In this document: positions 33,657 to 43,025 of the stretch, in pieces | How the letters are laid out: every line of letters starts with the position of its first letter | How positions within the stretch are numbered: the first letter of the stretch is position 1 | Assembly (NCBI RefSeq): GCF_003946725.1 | Contig: NZ_RHOY01000015.1 | Span: forward strand, 17,939 to 81,938 | Length of the DNA stretch: 64,000 nt | DNA from: Agrilactobacillus yilanensis | GTDB taxonomy: Bacteria > Bacillota > Bacilli > Lactobacillales > Lactobacillaceae | Direction of reading: 5' to 3' | The notes under the pieces: model-generated | Seen by the model: the letters and a program-made list of their open reading frames with translations, nothing else | Database searches by the model: none | Told to the model about the DNA's origin: nothing | Translations under genes and position numbers: made by a program

Positions 33657-36302
33657 TTAAGCGTTTGTGTGTGCGTAAGTGTCTTGCGATTGCCGTTCAA
33701 TTTCACTAATGGCACAAATGAGCCGTGCTTGAGGCACCCGATATGGGGAACAAGAAACGTAATCAATTGGCAATGTATTTAAGAAGCGGATCGAACGTGG
33801 TTCACCGCCAACTTCACCACAGACACCAACTTTTAATTGTTTATTGGCAGCCTTACCATTTGTCGCTGCCATTTTGATTAATGTGCCCACCCCTTGTGTA
33901 TCTAAAACTTGGAATGGATCGTGGGGGAGGAGATGTTTGTCCAAATAAGTTGGTAAGAACTTATGGGCATCATCGCGAGAATAGCCGTAAGTTAATTGGG
34001 TTAAGTCGTTCGTGCCAAAACTGAAGAAGTCTGCATCTTTGGCTAAGGCATCCGCAATGATACAAGCTCTTGGATTTTCAATCATCGTGCCAATTTCATA
34101 ATTTAATGAAATATTTGCATCGGCAAGCACTTTAGTTGCGGTATCAACACAAAGCTGTTTGGCCATCGCCATTTCTTCAACCGTGCCGGTTAATGGAATC
34201 ATAATTTCGGGTGTGATCGTAATGTGCTTGCGTTTGCTGACTGCAATAGCTGCTTCCATAATTGCCTCAACTTGCATTTGATAAATTTGTGGCAGGACAA
34301 CGGCTAAACGAACACCCCGTAAGCCTAACATTGGATTGACTTCAGCTAAAGCCCGGGCTTTATCAGCAACAGTTGCCGCATCTTTACCAATTTCAGCAGC
34401 GAGTTGTTTTAATTCGCCCTTATCGCTAGGTAGGAATTCATGTAGCGGTGGATCTAAGAGCCGAATAGTACCAGGACGATCTAGTAAAACGTCATACATG
34501 TCTTCGAAGTCACCTTTTTGTTCACCTTTAATGAAACGCAGTGCATCGGTGATTTCATCATCATTATCAGCTAAAATCAATTGCCGCATCGCTTTTAGGC
34601 GGGCAGGCTTGAAGAACATATGCTCTGTTCGAGCTAAGCCGATACCTTGAGCGCCTTTTGTGATTGCTTCACGAATATCTTTTGGTGTTTCGGCATTACC
34701 ACGGACCATTAAACGGGCGTGTTTGTCACAAATATCTAAAATATCATTGAGTTTTTCAGAAATTTCTTCAGCAGTTGTGGCGAGCTGGCCTAAATAAATT
34801 TTGCCGCTTGTCCCATCAACAGAAATCAAATCCCCTTCATAAAGGGCACCACCGTTATATTTGGCGACTTTTTGATCTTCATCCACATGTAAATCTTGGC
34901 AGCCAACGACACAACAAGTCCCCATGCCCCGGGCAACAACAGCGGCGTGGGATGTCATGCCACCATGAGAAGTGATGATGGCTTCACTGACGGTCATCCC
35001 CACAATGTCTTCAGGAGAAGTTTCGTTTCTAAGTAAAATTACTTTTTTGCCGTTTTGAGTGGCCGCTTTAGCATCCTCTGCCGTGAAGACGATTTGACCA
35101 GCTGCCGCACCGGGACTAGCGGGTAGGCCTTTAGCAATGGCAGTATGATTGGCTAATTCATCCTCTTGGAAATTAGGATGCAACAAATGATCAATCATCC
35201 CTGGTTCAATGCGAAGAATCATTTCAGTTTCACTGATCCGCTTTTCTTGAAAAAGATCATAAGCGATCGTGACAGCTGCTTTAGGCGTCCGTTTACCATT
35301 ACGTGTCTGCAACATGAAGAGTTTGCCATCTTCAACGGTAAATTCCACGTCTTGCATATCTTTATAGTGATTTTCTAATTTGGTAGCGATTTCAGTCAAT
35401 TGCTGATAAATCGCAGGTAACTTCGCTTCTAAGTCCGCAATTGGGTCTGGTGTCCGTGCACCGGAGACAATATCTTCCCCTTGGGCTTTTGAAAGGTATT
35501 CGCCAAATAAAGCAGCTGTACCGTTTACTGGATTTCGGGTGAACATAACCCCGGTTCCAGAAGTTTCGGAATAATTACCAAAAACCATTCTTTGGATATT
35601 GACGGCAGTCCCAAGATCTTCTGGGATATTGTGCAGCTGCCGGTAAACTTTAGCTCGGTCGTTATTCCAGCTCTTGAAGACGGCTTCAACAGCGATTAAC
35701 ATTTGATCATAAACATTTTGTGGGAAATCTTGACCCGCATTGGCTGCAAAAATTTCTTTGTAGCGGGCAATCACGTCTAACCAGTCAGCCTTTTGGAAAT
35801 CAGCAGCTGGATAGCCTTTTTCAGTTTCTAAAGTTTCAAAAGCCTGATTAAAATGTTTGATGTCAATTTCAAAAACCACATCCCCAAACATTTGAATCAA
35901 TCGGCGATAGCATTGATAAGCGAAATTAAGATTTTGGGTTTTAGCAGCAACGGCCTGGACGGTATCATCATTTAAACCAAGGTTCAAAATAGTATCCATC
36001 ATGCCGGGCATGGAGAACTTAGCCCCACTACGCACGGAAACCAAAAGCGGATTCGTGCCAGTGCCAAAGGTCTTTTCAGTTTGTGCTTCTAGAGTTTGGA
36101 CACGATTTTTAATTTCATTAATTAAGTGGTCGGTTAAAATATTCTCAGTTAAGTATTGGCGACAAGCAATGGTTGAAATTACGAAACCTTGGGGAACAGG
36201 TAGGCCTAAATTGGTCATCTCGCATAAGTTGGCCCCTTTGCCGCCGAGGACTTCTCTTAAATCTTTGTTACCTTCTGAAAATGCGTAAGTTAATTCTGAC
36301 AT
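33657..36302 (-). CDS. ppdK: Pyruvate, phosphate dikinase
   Basis: 881 residues from ATG 36302, which has GGAGGAA upstream; the frame to 36356 is too long. N-terminal ATP-binding domain (GGKGANLCEMTNLGLPVPQGF), central phospho-His domain (GGMTSHAAVVARGMGTCCVVG), and C-terminal PEP/pyruvate TIM barrel with the GVCGEVGGEP catalytic Cys. It interconverts pyruvate, ATP and phosphate with PEP, AMP and PPi, and can supply PEP during growth on lactate or pyruvate. Divergent from its likely repressor gene ccpN and its regulatory kinase gene. Confidence 0.97.
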   Translation of the reverse strand: MSELTYAFSEGNKDLREVLGGKGANLCEMTNLGLPVPQGFVISTIACRQYLTENILTDHLINEIKNRVQTLEAQTEKTFGTGTNPLLVSVRSGAKFSMPGMMDTILNLGLNDDTVQAVAAKTQNLNFAYQCYRRLIQMFGDVVFEIDIKHFNQAFETLETEKGYPAADFQKADWLDVIARYKEIFAANAGQDFPQNVYDQMLIAVEAVFKSWNNDRAKVYRQLHNIPEDLGTAVNIQRMVFGNYSETSGTGVMFTRNPVNGTAALFGEYLSKAQGEDIVSGARTPDPIADLEAKLPAIYQQLTEIATKLENHYKDMQDVEFTVEDGKLFMLQTRNGKRTPKAAVTIAYDLFQEKRISETEMILRIEPGMIDHLLHPNFQEDELANHTAIAKGLPASPGAAAGQIVFTAEDAKAATQNGKKVILLRNETSPEDIVGMTVSEAIITSHGGMTSHAAVVARGMGTCCVVGCQDLHVDEDQKVAKYNGGALYEGDLISVDGTSGKIYLGQLATTAEEISEKLNDILDICDKHARLMVRGNAETPKDIREAITKGAQGIGLARTEHMFFKPARLKAMRQLILADNDDEITDALRFIKGEQKGDFEDMYDVLLDRPGTIRLLDPPLHEFLPSDKGELKQLAAEIGKDAATVADKARALAEVNPMLGLRGVRLAVVLPQIYQMQVEAIMEAAIAVSKRKHITITPEIMIPLTGTVEEMAMAKQLCVDTATKVLADANISLNYEIGTMIENPRACIIADALAKDADFFSFGTNDLTQLTYGYSRDDAHKFLPTYLDKHLLPHDPFQVLDTQGVGTLIKMAATNGKAANKQLKVGVCGEVGGEPRSIRFLNTLPIDYVSCSPYRVPQARLICAISEIERQSQDTYAHTNA

Positions 36303-36376
36303 ACTATTCCTCCAATGTGATGTACTTATTAGTGCGATTTCAATATAACGTATCACAAATATAATGTCAAGATATT

Positions 36377-36409
36377 TATGATATACTATGGACTTATTTC
36401 TGTCATACT
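36377..36409. promoter_or_regulatory. Two CcpN-type operator sites between ppdK and ccpN
   Basis: TATGATATACT (36377-36387) matches the Bacillus CcpN consensus TRTGHYATAYW at all 11 positions; TCTGTCATACT (36399-36409) matches 10 of 11. They lie in the divergent gap, 22 bases apart centre to centre, on one face of the helix. Confidence 0.7.
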
Positions 36410-36446
36410 ATATAATTAAAACAGACATTTATGAGGAGGATATGGG

Positions 36447-37070
36447 TTGGAACTCACTAAAAGACAGTTGAAAATCGTAGAAATCGTTAAAAACAAACAG
36501 CCCATTAGCGGTGAAAAAATCGCCGGGGCGTTAGGTTTATCCCGGGCGACATTACGTAATGACTTTTCAATTTTGACGATGACCGGTGTCTTACAAGCCC
36601 GCCCCAAAGTGGGCTATGTTTATGCCGGTGCAAGTCTGACAGTACAGACAATTGACGATTTTTTGAGTGCAACGGTACAAAAAATTATGGTACCGCCATT
36701 AATTATTAAACAAAAACAAACAATTTATGATGCCATTACGATTTTATTTATGTACGATGTAGGTTCTTTATATGTGACGGATGATGATAATCAGTTGGTG
36801 GGCTTGTTATCCCGCAAAGATCTATTGCGGGCTTCGTTAAATATGGCGATTGAAAAAACACCAGTAGCGGTCGTGATGACTAGAACACCGCATATTATTA
36901 CTTGTACCGTCGCAACCACGTTATTAGAGGCCGGGCAGTTATTATTGGAATATCAAGTCGATTCTTTACCGATTGTGGCCAAAGATGACGCCCGTAAAGT
37001 TATTGGTAAAATTACAAAATCTCGAATTCATGATTATATTATTGAACGCGGCAGTAGCGTTGAGGAGTGA
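36447..37070 (+). CDS. ccpN: CcpN-type HTH and CBS-domain repressor
   Basis: 207 residues from TTG 36447, with GAGGAGGATATGGG upstream. N-terminal winged helix (TKRQLKIVEIVKNKQPISGEKIAGALGLSRATLRNDF) and two CBS domains that sense adenine nucleotides. CcpN represses gluconeogenic genes when glycolysis runs. Divergent from ppdK with matching operators between, and overlapping the PPDK regulatory protein gene, so this is a coherent gluconeogenesis module. Confidence 0.92.
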   Translation: MELTKRQLKIVEIVKNKQPISGEKIAGALGLSRATLRNDFSILTMTGVLQARPKVGYVYAGASLTVQTIDDFLSATVQKIMVPPLIIKQKQTIYDAITILFMYDVGSLYVTDDDNQLVGLLSRKDLLRASLNMAIEKTPVAVVMTRTPHIITCTVATTLLEAGQLLLEYQVDSLPIVAKDDARKVIGKITKSRIHDYIIERGSSVEE

Positions 37071-37891
37071 TGACGTTGGAACAAAAAGTATTTTTTTATG
37101 TAATTTCAGACGCTTTAGGTGAAACCAATCAAGTGGTGGTTAATGCGGCCATGGCCCAATTTCCCCAAATCAAAAACGCTGAAATTAAACGTTACCCGTT
37201 AGTACGGGATTTTAAAACTTTAGATGAAATTCTGCAAAAGGCCCAAGCAGATGCCGCCGTGCTGATCACAACGCTGGTCAAAAAAGATTTACTGACCCAT
37301 GTCCAGACATTCGCTAAAGCCCATCAGCTGCAGCATTTGGATGTTTTGGCGGATCTATTGACACTGATTGCTACCAAAACCGGGGCCACCCCGATTGAAG
37401 AGCCAGGCTCGCAGCACAAGTTAAATGACAGTTATTATATTCGAATGAATGCCATTAATTTTGCCTCCAAATACGATGATGGCAAAGATCCCCGGGGCTT
37501 TTTAAAAGCAGATCTCGTGATTATTGGACCTTCTAGAACGTCCAAGACACCGTTAAGTATGTATCTAGCCAATCAGTCTATTCGCGTGGCTAACTTACCT
37601 TTAATTCCTGAAGTGGCGCTGCCGGAAGAATTAAAACAGGTGGATCACCACAAGATTGTAGGTTTATTGGGAGATCCCAACTATTTACAAAAAATTCGGA
37701 CGACACGGCTGCATTTCTTAGGCTTAAATGCCGGCTCGAGTTACTCGGATATTGAACGCATCAAAGCTGAAATAGACTATGCCAGACAAATTATGACAGA
37801 GCTAGATGTTCCAACTTTTGATGTGACCAACCAATCTATTGAAGAAACAGCAAATAAAATTTTAGAAGAATTGCCAGATTTGAAAGATTGA
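37070..37891 (+). CDS. PPDK regulatory protein (bifunctional kinase/pyrophosphorylase, DUF299)
   Basis: 273 residues from ATG 37070, which overlaps the ccpN stop (TGATG); TTG 37076 is better spaced from GAGGAG and is an equal alternative. Family N-terminus FFYVISDALGETNQVV and P-loop GPSRTSKTPLSMYL are clear. It inactivates PPDK with ADP and reactivates it with phosphate, acting on the Thr next to the catalytic His. Its 3' end is the proposed integration site of the mobile element; the TGA lies in the candidate core. Confidence 0.92.
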   Translation: MTLEQKVFFYVISDALGETNQVVVNAAMAQFPQIKNAEIKRYPLVRDFKTLDEILQKAQADAAVLITTLVKKDLLTHVQTFAKAHQLQHLDVLADLLTLIATKTGATPIEEPGSQHKLNDSYYIRMNAINFASKYDDGKDPRGFLKADLVIIGPSRTSKTPLSMYLANQSIRVANLPLIPEVALPEELKQVDHHKIVGLLGDPNYLQKIRTTRLHFLGLNAGSSYSDIERIKAEIDYARQIMTELDVPTFDVTNQSIEETANKILEELPDLKD

Positions 37892-37985
37892 TATTATTTT
37901 CCGGGAACAATGGCACATCTCGCGCCCGTCCCGTGGTATCAACGTTTCTAGCACCACCGATTTTACGGTGGCACAGTTTTGACCC
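37888..37985. other. Left end (attL candidate) of the element
   Basis: Core TTGATATT overlaps the stop codon of the PPDK regulatory protein gene. Arm-like TGGCACATC at about 37910 and TGGCACA at about 37969 follow, with a CCACCG-ATTTTA-CGGTGG hairpin between that may terminate the integrase gene. Confidence 0.5.
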
Positions 37986-37993
37986 TTTTCAAA

Positions 37994-39127
37994 TTATTTT
38001 AGCTCATCGGGCACCTCCTTAGAGAAGATGCCGTTGAGCTTTTTTGCGACTTCAAAGTTACTGTTGGGGTAGAGATGCCCGTATGTGCCGAGGGTTGTTT
38101 CGATGTCCTCGTGTCCAAGCCGCTCCTTAATTTGGAGGGGATTTTCACCGAGGCTAATCAACAGTGACACATGCGAGTGACGGAGACCGTGTACTGTAAT
38201 CCGCTGAACCTTGGCCGCTTCGCTATACGTGTTTACAATGTGAATAAACTGGCGGTCAGAACTCGGAATCCCATCACGTGAAAATACCCAATCAGAATGC
38301 ACCATTGCCGCTTGAGCGATCTGCCACGCACGTAGGCACACAACGGTGTTATCATCAAGCGCCACGGTACGGCGACTAGCGGCGGTCTTAGGCGCTGGTG
38401 TCTCAAACCAGTTGCGGTTATGATAGTCCATCGTCTTGTTGATATTCACAGTCTTAGCTTCGAGATCAACGTCTGTCCACTTTAATGCCCGTGCTTCACC
38501 ACTACGCAAGCCTGACATAAACATGAACCACAGCACTGTGTAATCAAAGCATCCGGTATACGTGTCGGTGTTCGTCTTGGCGAGTACCTTTTGAAAGTCG
38601 GCTTGTGTCCAGAAGTGGATCTTTGCTTTCTTCTTTTTGATAAGGCCAACGACCCGCACCGGATTCTCACTGATGATACCAAGCGCCTTGGCTCGCTCTA
38701 GCACTTGGCCTAACATAATGTTGATAGTCCGTGCATAGGACTGCTGACAGTCTTTAAGCAGGCTGACTTGCCAATGTTGCACATCAATCGGCCGAATTTG
38801 GTCAATGATGATGTCATTGTACCTAGTCAGGTACTCGCTGTTCATCAAGGCCAGTCGCTGGCGGTAGGTACGTGGCTTGACTTGGGTTTTGTACCAAGGT
38901 TTGAACACGTCTTCCATAAACTCACCAAAACGAGTTTTCTTGATGTCCTCATCCGGCTCGACCCCAGCCGCCAACAGTGCTAATCTTGCTTTTTTCGCCT
39001 CCGTTTTCGTCTTAAAGCCGCTGGCGCGCTTTTGAATTCGTTTGCCAGTGCGTTTATCAGTGCCTAAGCTCACGCGGAAGCTAAACGTGCCATCCGCTTG
39101 TTTGGTAATCGGGTCTTTCGTAGTCAA
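37994..39127 (-). CDS. int: Tyrosine recombinase (phage/Tn916-type integrase)
   Basis: 377 residues. AP2-like arm-binding N-terminus (GTDKRTGKRIQKRASGFKTKTEAKKARLALL), SAM-like core-binding domain, then the catalytic domain with Arg in SGLRSGEARALKW, H-x-x-R in HGLRHSHVS, His in LGHEDIETTLGTYGH and the nucleophile Tyr in TLGTYGHLYP. It integrates and, with the DUF3173 protein, excises the element. Its start overlaps the end of the DUF3173 gene by 4 bases. Its 3' end points to the left junction. Confidence 0.95.
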   Translation of the reverse strand: MTTKDPITKQADGTFSFRVSLGTDKRTGKRIQKRASGFKTKTEAKKARLALLAAGVEPDEDIKKTRFGEFMEDVFKPWYKTQVKPRTYRQRLALMNSEYLTRYNDIIIDQIRPIDVQHWQVSLLKDCQQSYARTINIMLGQVLERAKALGIISENPVRVVGLIKKKKAKIHFWTQADFQKVLAKTNTDTYTGCFDYTVLWFMFMSGLRSGEARALKWTDVDLEAKTVNINKTMDYHNRNWFETPAPKTAASRRTVALDDNTVVCLRAWQIAQAAMVHSDWVFSRDGIPSSDRQFIHIVNTYSEAAKVQRITVHGLRHSHVSLLISLGENPLQIKERLGHEDIETTLGTYGHLYPNSNFEVAKKLNGIFSKEVPDELK

Positions 39128-39366
39128 GATAGTTCCTCCTTAACTGCGGAAAGGCCACTTGGTGCACCCTCAAGTTGGCTTAGTTTCAAGCCTAATACTG
39201 CGTCTACTGCTTCCACTGGAACACGGTCTACGCCTTTCTTACCGTACCATCCAAGACCACGATTGAGCAACAACTCTTTCGCCATTTTGATGATACGACT
39301 TGCTTGCGATGGACTATATCCCAGCTTCACTAAATCAGCCCGTGTCAGGGTCAGATATGCTGGCAT
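39124..39366 (-). CDS. DUF3173 protein, likely excisionase/recombination accessory
   Basis: 80 residues from ATG 39366, with AAGGAG upstream. Short helix-turn-helix-like protein (LTRADLVKLGYSPSQASRIIKMAKELLL) of the DUF3173 type, found next to integrases of small Gram-positive mobile elements. Overlaps int by 4 bases, so the two are coupled. Role as Xis is inferred from position. Confidence 0.8.
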   Translation of the reverse strand: MPAYLTLTRADLVKLGYSPSQASRIIKMAKELLLNRGLGWYGKKGVDRVPVEAVDAVLGLKLSQLEGAPSGLSAVKEELS

Positions 39367-39465
39367 ACTATTCTCCTTTTTCAAATTGGAGATCGCCGCG
39401 ATTTACTGGCCGTGATATACTTGGCTTGTCTAGGGCAAAGTTTCGGGTCAGCGCGGCAATCGCGT

Positions 39466-40557
39466 TCATTCGTTGCTTTGTTTTTCTTTTTGCTCAAATT
39501 CATCGAGGTACACACCACGGTTGCCATTTTGATAATGTTGAATCAGGTCGATCTGCCGTGGACTAAGTTTGCCAGCGTCAATAATTTCATCGAGTGTCTG
39601 CGTTCCTAACAGCTCGTCTAAAATCACGATTAGTTTCAACGAGGAACTCACTTGCTTTTTGAGCCAGCCAATCGTGGTTTGAAAATTGAAAGGTTGGGGG
39701 TCTACGGTCAGGGAAAGTTTGTCGCGGTTAGCGCCGATAAAGGTTGCCCACCGTGGATCAATCGGCCAACTTTGCTTACTCTTGCTTTTAGTCGGCGTAA
39801 GGAAGCAGATGTAATGGTTAATGATGCCGAAGATGACCTTTTCGGGGTCACGGGTCGCCAACAGTTCATCAATCCCAGAATCGGCACGTTCATCAGTCAA
39901 CCGCACTTCAAAGCGATTCTTGATTGGTTGTTCCTCAATCGGTAACTTGTCTTCTTGCAAGCCGTTTTGCCGTTGCCACTGCTCAAAGTCCTTTTCGTAA
40001 ATCACCATATGCACACCGCTTTGACGCGAACCCAGTTCCAAGGTATTGCCTTCTTTGTGCTCACGATCTGACCGGTGAATTTTGCCACCTTTGAAGCGCG
40101 AACGATATTCTCCACGCCAATACTTCTCAATCAGTTCTGGGATATCCAAAACGCCGTAACGATCATTGATGGCAAGGTCGACGCGCTTGAAATGAGAACC
40201 AAGTTCTTGGCAGGCCAAGAAGACATCGTACCACGACCGTTTTTGTCCTCTTAGGTAGTTTTCGAGGTAGCGACAGCCTTGGCCGCTAAGCTCAATCATT
40301 GTGCCCTTATCACGCTTTAGCCAGTCCTCTTCGGATTCACCGTGGCGCCGTTCTGGTTGTGGTGAAAGCATCACCGTCAGCTCGGCGCATAGCAGTTTGT
40401 GCGTGTAACCGTAAAACGCCCAATCTTCATGGTTAAAGTGGTCTGGGTTCATCTGAAATGCCTGTCGAATGATATTTTCGGCATCGTGCGACTTAAAGGT
40501 CACGCGGAAGTAGTCGATACAGCAGTCTAAGTTGTTCCGTTTGGTCAGTGTCCGCAT
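39466..40557 (-). CDS. Rep_trans-family replication initiator/relaxase
   Basis: 363 residues resembling the pT181/Tn916-Orf20 group: CIDYFRVTF near the N-terminus, LELGSRQSGVHMVIYEK in the middle, and a C-terminal region with R-F-E-V-R-L. These proteins nick oriT or a double-strand origin through a Tyr and act in rolling-circle replication or mobilisation. It overlaps the end of the small XRE gene by 65 bases. The oriT-like tract lies about 300 bases upstream of its start. Confidence 0.85.
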   Translation of the reverse strand: MRTLTKRNNLDCCIDYFRVTFKSHDAENIIRQAFQMNPDHFNHEDWAFYGYTHKLLCAELTVMLSPQPERRHGESEEDWLKRDKGTMIELSGQGCRYLENYLRGQKRSWYDVFLACQELGSHFKRVDLAINDRYGVLDIPELIEKYWRGEYRSRFKGGKIHRSDREHKEGNTLELGSRQSGVHMVIYEKDFEQWQRQNGLQEDKLPIEEQPIKNRFEVRLTDERADSGIDELLATRDPEKVIFGIINHYICFLTPTKSKSKQSWPIDPRWATFIGANRDKLSLTVDPQPFNFQTTIGWLKKQVSSSLKLIVILDELLGTQTLDEIIDAGKLSPRQIDLIQHYQNGNRGVYLDEFEQKEKQSNE

Positions 40558-40747
40558 CGCTCAGTTTAGCCCTAGCTTGCGCTGTGAGCTGTTTTCGGCC
40601 TCTAATCAAGGCGTTGATATACTCTCGACTATATCCCGTTGTATCGGCCAATTGTTGCTGTGTCACGCCATAGGCGTCTTGGAACTCGACCAGATCGTTC
40701 AGCCATGTTTCCTGTTGCGGATTAACTAACGTTAAATCCTTTTTCAT
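40493..40747 (-). CDS. Small XRE-type helix-turn-helix protein
   Basis: 84 residues from ATG 40747, with AAGGACTGGTGAG upstream. The core YGVTQQQLADTTGYSREYINALIRGRKQL is a lambda-repressor-like HTH. It overlaps the Rep_trans gene and may control it or the copy number/excision of the element. Confidence 0.8.
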   Translation of the reverse strand: MKKDLTLVNPQQETWLNDLVEFQDAYGVTQQQLADTTGYSREYINALIRGRKQLTAQARAKLSDADTDQTEQLRLLYRLLPRDL

Positions 40748-40864
40748 CTCACCAGTCCTTTCGGTGTGAACTAATTTGGCGCCAAGTTTACCGGATATTT
40801 CTTGCAAAATGCCGGTATGACGCGGATTTTTTCTGCCTAGCAGGTTTATTATGTCATATTATCG

Positions 40865-40970
40865 CCCCCCTATTAGATACTGGGGGCTTGAGGCGGCCGG
40901 CTAACGCCGACCGCCGCCGCTCGCGCTAGCGGCTTTCGCGCTGCACGCCGCGCACGGCGGCGAGGGTTCC
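40865..40970. other. GC-rich oriT/double-strand-origin candidate
   Basis: CCCCC (40866-40870) - 11 bases - GGGGG (40882-40886) forms a hairpin like those at rolling-circle nick sites of ICEBs1/Tn916-type elements. A strongly GC-rich palindromic stretch (40890-40965) follows in an otherwise AT-rich genome. It sits upstream of the rep and XRE genes. Confidence 0.5.
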
Positions 40971-41133
40971 TCCTTTCATCACTAATCGTATTAGCAGTCT
41001 ACACGTTACCGCAATCATACCAAGGCTTTCAATGAATTTCCTTAGCTTTATTATAGCTATAAAACTTTCAAATATAGCTGTGCAGATTGATGTTGGCATT
41101 GCTATTTGGTAATCTGATGACGAGGTGATCAAT

Positions 41134-41691
41134 ATGACAGAAGTACACTATTTTGGTCCAAATCTAAAGCGACTTCGCCTTCAAAGCGGTTTGTCACAAG
41201 CAGAACTGGGCGAACGCTTAGATACCAAAGTTAACGGACAAGCGATTTCCAACTGGGAACGTGAAATCAATCATCCAACCTACGAAAACTTAATCGGTAT
41301 TGCTAAATTCTTTAATGTTATGCCATCAGAGTTATTGAGAACAGAAAAAGAGACCGCAGTTGGAGAAACCACGGCCGTTCTTGATCGAATTGATGAGTAT
41401 ATGCCAAAGGTTGCGGAGATTCGCAGAGTGATGCATATGATGAGTGATTTTTCACCACGACAATTAGACGGGCTATCCGAACAATTACATGAAATCACGT
41501 CGTATTTTCAACCGTACGTATCTATGAATGAAGATGGAGAGCCAGATTTGGATGAAAATGACCGACCCATACTCAAACAATCCAAATATCGAGATATACC
41601 TATTAAGGAAATTCATCAAGTTTACCAAGAGCTTAAAACCATACAATCATACCAAGCCAAAACTAGAACTCGAATTGACAGAAAACAATAA
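41134..41691 (+). CDS. XRE-family transcriptional regulator (element repressor candidate)
   Basis: 185 residues from ATG 41134, with GAGGTGATC upstream. N-terminal HTH (NLKRLRLQSGLSQAELGERLDTKVNGQAISNWEREINHPT), then a charged helical region. Divergent from the rep side of the element, as phage-like repressors are. Likely keeps the element quiet; no peptidase domain is visible. Confidence 0.88.
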   Translation: MTEVHYFGPNLKRLRLQSGLSQAELGERLDTKVNGQAISNWEREINHPTYENLIGIAKFFNVMPSELLRTEKETAVGETTAVLDRIDEYMPKVAEIRRVMHMMSDFSPRQLDGLSEQLHEITSYFQPYVSMNEDGEPDLDENDRPILKQSKYRDIPIKEIHQVYQELKTIQSYQAKTRTRIDRKQ

Positions 41692-41852
41692 TCGCCTGGA
41701 TACGACTCAGCTTTTCCATGCAGAGCAACAACCGGATTATCACCGACGGCATCTAAAAGAATACCCAGCACGACCTTATCGCAACTGATGCGCATGGGTC
41801 GTGCCGAGTTTTTAGGTGTTCTATTCAGTTAAGCAGTTTCATTCGGAACATT

Positions 41853-43025
41853 TTACTCAAAGACACTTTCACGTTTTTCAATCATTATGCCAATGACGAA
41901 TAGTGCCACAGAAAGTACCACTGCTACAATCAACACCGGCGTCCAACTATTTGTCACTTTTTGAATCCATCCAAACGCAATGGGTCCCGCCGCAGCCAGC
42001 ACGTATCCCGCAGATTGTGCCATACCGGAGATGTCAGCTGTTGTTTTGGCCGAGTCAGATTTCTCAGCAAAGAAGACCACTGCAAGATTAAAAGCAATTC
42101 CTGCTGCAGCACCTGCAAGTATAGCGGCAATCGCGATTATCCAAAACTGATGCAACCCAGTCCACATGATCCCAATCCCGCCTACAAATCCGATCCCAAG
42201 TGCGAGGTTCATGATCTTCACCCCGTTTTTAAATCGTGAGTAGTATGGCACCGCGAATGCAAATGGTAAGTTGGCAAGTTGTAGAATTGTCACGAGATTA
42301 CTTGCTTGAACACTATGAAAGCCCATCGCCACAAAGATCTGTGGTAACCAAGTTAGTAGTGAATAATAGACCAAGGCTTGAAGTCCAAAGAATATCGCAA
42401 TCAACCAACCAAGTGAAGTGTTCCAAACACTTCGCTGTTGTTTCAAGGAAAGCTGCTGTATAACGTGATCGTAATGATTATCAAGGCGACTATTGGGAAT
42501 CCAACCCAGTAGGCTAAATATAGCGATTACCGCTAACAGCACCATTACCGCTGTTAATCCGAACTTTTGGGCCATGATACCGGCAATACCTGTACCAATG
42601 GCACCTACGACAAGCATGGTCGTGGTGTATGTCGCGATCCCTGTTGTTGGCTGATTGGGCAGACGATCCTTGATCGACGCTGGGAGCAACACATTCGCGG
42701 CATCGATTCCAATTGCGAGCAGAAATGTGCCGAAAAGCAATGCAGTCGTCCTAGGTATCACCCGGAGCCAACTTCCAAGTACTAATAGACTTAACAACCA
42801 TAAGATGATTCTTTCATTACCGTAGCGCACACCAAGTTTAGCTAATAACGGTGAGACGAGTGCGAAGGTAAGCAGTGGAATTGTGGTCAACCAGCCCGCA
42901 GCACTTGTGGAGAGACCTAGCTGTGTTTTCAGCAAACTTATGACCGGTGGAATTGCTGTGATCGGCAGTCGCATATTGATTGCGACCAAGACAATCCCGA
43001 ATAAATACACACGCCGATTTTTCAA
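41853..43025 (-). CDS. CynX/NimT-type MFS transporter (cargo)
   Basis: 390 residues from TTG 43025, overlapping the SDR stop (TTGA). Twelve membrane segments. The N-terminus VAINMRLPITAIPPVISLL is characteristic of the CynX/NimT group, which moves cyanate, nitroimidazoles or small hydrophobic compounds. Last gene of SRPBCC-SDR-MFS. The joint operon suggests import or export of the substrate of the SDR. Confidence 0.87.
   Translation of the reverse strand: MKNRRVYLFGIVLVAINMRLPITAIPPVISLLKTQLGLSTSAAGWLTTIPLLTFALVSPLLAKLGVRYGNERIILWLLSLLVLGSWLRVIPRTTALLFGTFLLAIGIDAANVLLPASIKDRLPNQPTTGIATYTTTMLVVGAIGTGIAGIMAQKFGLTAVMVLLAVIAIFSLLGWIPNSRLDNHYDHVIQQLSLKQQRSVWNTSLGWLIAIFFGLQALVYYSLLTWLPQIFVAMGFHSVQASNLVTILQLANLPFAFAVPYYSRFKNGVKIMNLALGIGFVGGIGIMWTGLHQFWIIAIAAILAGAAAGIAFNLAVVFFAEKSDSAKTTADISGMAQSAGYVLAAAGPIAFGWIQKVTNSWTPVLIVAVVLSVALFVIGIMIEKRESVFE

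Noticed and set aside
40926..41132. Minus-strand 68-codon frame over the GC-rich tract
   Set aside because: It exists because GC-rich palindromic DNA has few stops; it has no domain and overlaps the oriT-like region.
41528..41788. 86-codon frame after the XRE regulator
   Set aside because: It overlaps the 3' part of the XRE gene in another frame and has no ribosome site or recognisable family.
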